This document shows positions 5,889-7,784 of a stretch of 7,784 nucleotides of DNA, piece by piece. How positions within the stretch are numbered: the stretch's first letter is position 1; every line of letters starts with the position of its first letter. The DNA is taken from assembly GCA_030043455.1 (NCBI GenBank), contig JASHXQ010000023.1, positions 1 to 7,784 of the forward strand. The letters run 5' to 3'. Under the pieces are notes generated by a model, which saw only the letters and a list, made by a program, of their open reading frames with translations, was not told where the DNA came from and ran no database searches. The DNA is from Nitrososphaerales archaeon (GTDB taxonomy: Archaea; Thermoproteota; Nitrososphaeria; Nitrososphaerales; CADDZS01). The position numbers and the translations under genes are program-made.

Positions 5889-6866
5889 ATGATCGCAGAT
5901 TTCCCAATTCTGACGGGCAAAAAAGTACAATCCTATTTGAGTATGCAAGAGTGTATTGTTGCGATGGAGGATCTTTATTCTAGCGAAGCTGCCACTTACT
6001 TGAAGCAACCTAAGCGGAGTGTGACTGTCATCGACCCTGAGTCGGTGATCCTTACAATGCCAGCTTTTTCACAGAAGCTAGATTTGTTTGCGGTAAAAAT
6101 AGTGACCGAGTTTAAAAGAAATCCGGAGAATTATTCCTTGCCCGTTCAAGGAGGTGTGACTTTGCTCATGGACGCGAAGAGTTCCACAATCCTCGCCATG
6201 TTTGACTCTCCCGCAATCACGGCTTTGCGGACTGGCGCAATTTCGGGTCTCGCAACCAAAATCCTATCACGAGAGGACTCTCGCAATGCGGGCCTCATAG
6301 GATCAGGTCAACAAGCAAGGGCAATGCTCGAAGCTGTTTGCAAAGTCAGAAAAATTGAGGCGGCAAAGGTCTACAGCAGAAATCGGACAAATGCGTCCAA
6401 CTTCGCATCGGAAATGCAGGAAAAATTAGGCCTGCCGATCGAAGCCGTAACGGATCGCGAAAAAGTGACTCGAGATGCTGACATTTTGAATGTAGCTACG
6501 AACTCTGCGATTCCCGTTCTGGCTTGGAAGGAGATTCATCAAGGCACACACATCAACAGTGTCGGCACCCTTCCTGACAGGCAGGAGTTAGATTCCGAAA
6601 CAATATTGCGATCAGATCTCTATGTGGATACGAGAGAAGGTGTGCTTTCCGAAGCCGGGGACATTTTACATGCCCTGAAATCTGAAAGACTAAAGCCATC
6701 CGATATCCGAGGAGATCTATTCGAGTTAGTATCGACGTCCCAAAAATTCTCGCGAGACAAAGAACGCGTGACCCTTTTCAAGTCGGTGGGCTTTGCACTC
6801 CAAGATGTATATGCAAGTGCCTATGTTTACAAGAACTATTCTAGCAGAAGATCAGAAGACAGTTAG
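5889..6866 (+). CDS. Ornithine cyclodeaminase / mu-crystallin family NAD(P)-dependent oxidoreductase (possible alanine dehydrogenase)
   Basis: The family includes ornithine cyclodeaminase, archaeal alanine dehydrogenase, ketimine reductases and opine-type enzymes, so the substrate cannot be fixed here. Numbered from the ATG (325 residues), the N-terminal substrate domain has LTGKKVQSYLSM, the conserved Lys in FAVKIVT (K70) and LRTGAISGLATKIL with R114. The Rossmann domain has the nucleotide motif GLIGSGQQAR (135-144). Then come INSVGTLPDRQELD, with D230 at the position of the catalytic Asp in ornithine cyclodeaminase, and TLFKSVGFALQD (295-306), the C-terminal family signature. Length is normal for the family (about 310-350). 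An alternative TTG start at 5871 would add six residues (MEHEGT), but the ribosome site and homologous N-termini favour 5889. It is divergent from lpd, and its last 15 bp overlap the convergent downstream gene. Proximity to the E2/E3 genes suggests, but does not prove, a link to 2-oxoacid supply. Confidence 0.9.
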   Translation: MIADFPILTGKKVQSYLSMQECIVAMEDLYSSEAATYLKQPKRSVTVIDPESVILTMPAFSQKLDLFAVKIVTEFKRNPENYSLPVQGGVTLLMDAKSSTILAMFDSPAITALRTGAISGLATKILSREDSRNAGLIGSGQQARAMLEAVCKVRKIEAAKVYSRNRTNASNFASEMQEKLGLPIEAVTDREKVTRDADILNVATNSAIPVLAWKEIHQGTHINSVGTLPDRQELDSETILRSDLYVDTREGVLSEAGDILHALKSERLKPSDIRGDLFELVSTSQKFSRDKERVTLFKSVGFALQDVYASAYVYKNYSSRRSEDS

Positions 6867-7748
6867 GCAGCCCTCGTCATACCTACTTTTTGTTTCCAAG
6901 TCAGTATAATCGATTCGCAATTTCCCCTTGAAACCTGGGTCCATTGGCCAGGAAAGTGAGTCCCCAGGGTCCAACTCTCTGTCAACTTGGGACTTACCCA
7001 GGCTTGCAATCTGCGCCGAATGGTTACCTACATTTCCGATCCAAAGAGATGTCTTCTCTGGAAAACTGACAAGAAACGAACCTTTGGTGGATCGTTCACA
7101 CTCGTACCCTTTCAGAAAATAGTCGATCCTGAAACTGGATGGACTCACCCTGGCACCAGAAAGTTTGTAAAAATCCATCTCGACATTTCTGGATTGTTCT
7201 TTTTTCTTTCTGGAGTCCTGAGCAGCTCCCTTCGCCTCTAGCATTTCTGACTCGACAAGAAGGGCCCTCGATATTCCAAATTTTACCATTGCTTCAACCG
7301 AGCGCAGCAAAGGATGACGAACATCCCGAAAACTTAGGGCGAGCTTAGCTTGTTCAAAGAGAGCGATCGCATTCTTATATCCTTGAAATTTATCCTCGTC
7401 CTGCTCCATTTGAGAAGCGGTTTCCAGCATTGCGCATCCTGACATGTAACCTGCCATAAACCCAAAATGCACAGTAGCTCTGAGGATCTCCGAGGCCTTT
7501 GAGAAATAGGATAATGCCTCATCAAATTTGGATTCCTCTTTCAGGATCCGTCCTTCCTGAACGGAAGAAAACGCATCCATCAAAGTGGAATACTCCAAAA
7601 GCGCTCGCGCAATAGCAGTCCGGTCGGTGTTGGCGTCGTCGAAGAATGCTACAGCGGCGCGCCGAAATCCAGAGTCTGACTCTTGTAACGAGGATCTTCT
7701 GTCGAGCGCCAATGCTTCCTCCCACCGCTCGAATCCTTCAGGAATCAA
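6852..7748 (-). CDS. TPR-like helical protein with C-terminal beta domain, function unknown
   Basis: A 298-residue cytoplasmic-looking protein with no signal peptide or membrane segment. Residues about 5-195 are alpha-helical in TPR style. The clearest repeat is EGRILKEESKFDEALSYFSKASEIL (65-89), with weaker ones at FERWEEALAL (6-15) and YKNAIALFEQAKLAL (124-138). A basic Lys/Arg-rich stretch (about 180-186) ends the helical part. Residues about 208-298 look like a beta-sandwich of interaction type: KGYECER, FLVSFPEKTSLWIGNVG, a PGDSLSW turn and KLRIDYTDLETKSRYDEG. I recognise no enzymatic motif; a scaffold or partner-binding role is a guess. The start is doubtful. The TTG at 7748 is the usable start codon, but the frame stays open to a TAG at 7776-7778, and the nine preceding residues (LSSQALGFG) read like a natural extension; CTG at 7760 is possible. 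The true N-terminus may therefore differ or be damaged. The stop overlaps the 3' end of the OCD-family gene. Confidence 0.7.
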   Translation of the reverse strand: MIPEGFERWEEALALDRRSSLQESDSGFRRAAVAFFDDANTDRTAIARALLEYSTLMDAFSSVQEGRILKEESKFDEALSYFSKASEILRATVHFGFMAGYMSGCAMLETASQMEQDEDKFQGYKNAIALFEQAKLALSFRDVRHPLLRSVEAMVKFGISRALLVESEMLEAKGAAQDSRKKKEQSRNVEMDFYKLSGARVSPSSFRIDYFLKGYECERSTKGSFLVSFPEKTSLWIGNVGNHSAQIASLGKSQVDRELDPGDSLSWPMDPGFKGKLRIDYTDLETKSRYDEGCLTVF

Positions 7749-7784
7749 ACCAAATCCCAGAGCTTGGCTGGAGAGCTATTGAGC

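Noticed and set aside
7655..7664. Palindrome CGGCGCGCCG
   Set aside because: It lies inside the coding frame of the TPR-like gene and is explained by GC-rich Arg/Ala codons.

Overview
The window (about 48% G+C by eye) carries seven protein-coding genes and one decayed gene. They are packed tightly, with no RNA gene, CRISPR array or mobile element that I can see. The most likely source is an archaeon, possibly a Nitrososphaerota-type (thaumarchaeal) or related lineage. The reasons are frequent TTG starts, weak or absent Shine-Dalgarno sites, AT-rich TATA-like boxes about 45-55 nt before starts, a dihydrolipoyl acyltransferase whose catalytic domain resembles the Thermoplasma type, and a MenA-like archaeal-looking UbiA protein. 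This is inference: a Gram-positive-like bacterium is not excluded by the sequence alone.

Layout. 1-170: upstream region with a TATA-like box and no convincing gene. 171-836 (+): a PRC-barrel-like plus DUF2267 protein. 883-1228 (+): remains of a gamma-class carbonic anhydrase with frameshifts and an internal deletion. 1284-2606 (+): E2 of a 2-oxoacid dehydrogenase complex. Convergent to it, on the minus strand, is a run transcribed from 5786 down to 2615: lpd (E3), then lipB (octanoyltransferase, 7 nt further on), then, after a 90-nt gap holding a perfect 8-bp palindrome, a UbiA/MenA-like prenyltransferase. Divergent from lpd is an ornithine cyclodeaminase/alanine dehydrogenase family gene (5889-6866, +). 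Its 3' end overlaps by 15 bp a convergent gene for a TPR-like helical protein with a C-terminal beta domain (6852-7748, -).

How the genes work together. E2 carries the lipoyl arm, LipB makes the octanoyl-E2 precursor of that arm, and Lpd reoxidises it, so three components of one lipoate-dependent 2-oxoacid dehydrogenase system lie within 4.5 kb. E1 (alpha/beta) and lipoyl synthase (LipA) are not in the window. The OCD-family enzyme could supply or drain a 2-oxoacid or imino acid next to this system, but that is only a context inference. The two most unusual points are a LipB-type enzyme in a probable archaeon, a domain where acyl carrier protein is normally absent, and a UbiA protein whose second Asp-rich motif appears to be replaced.
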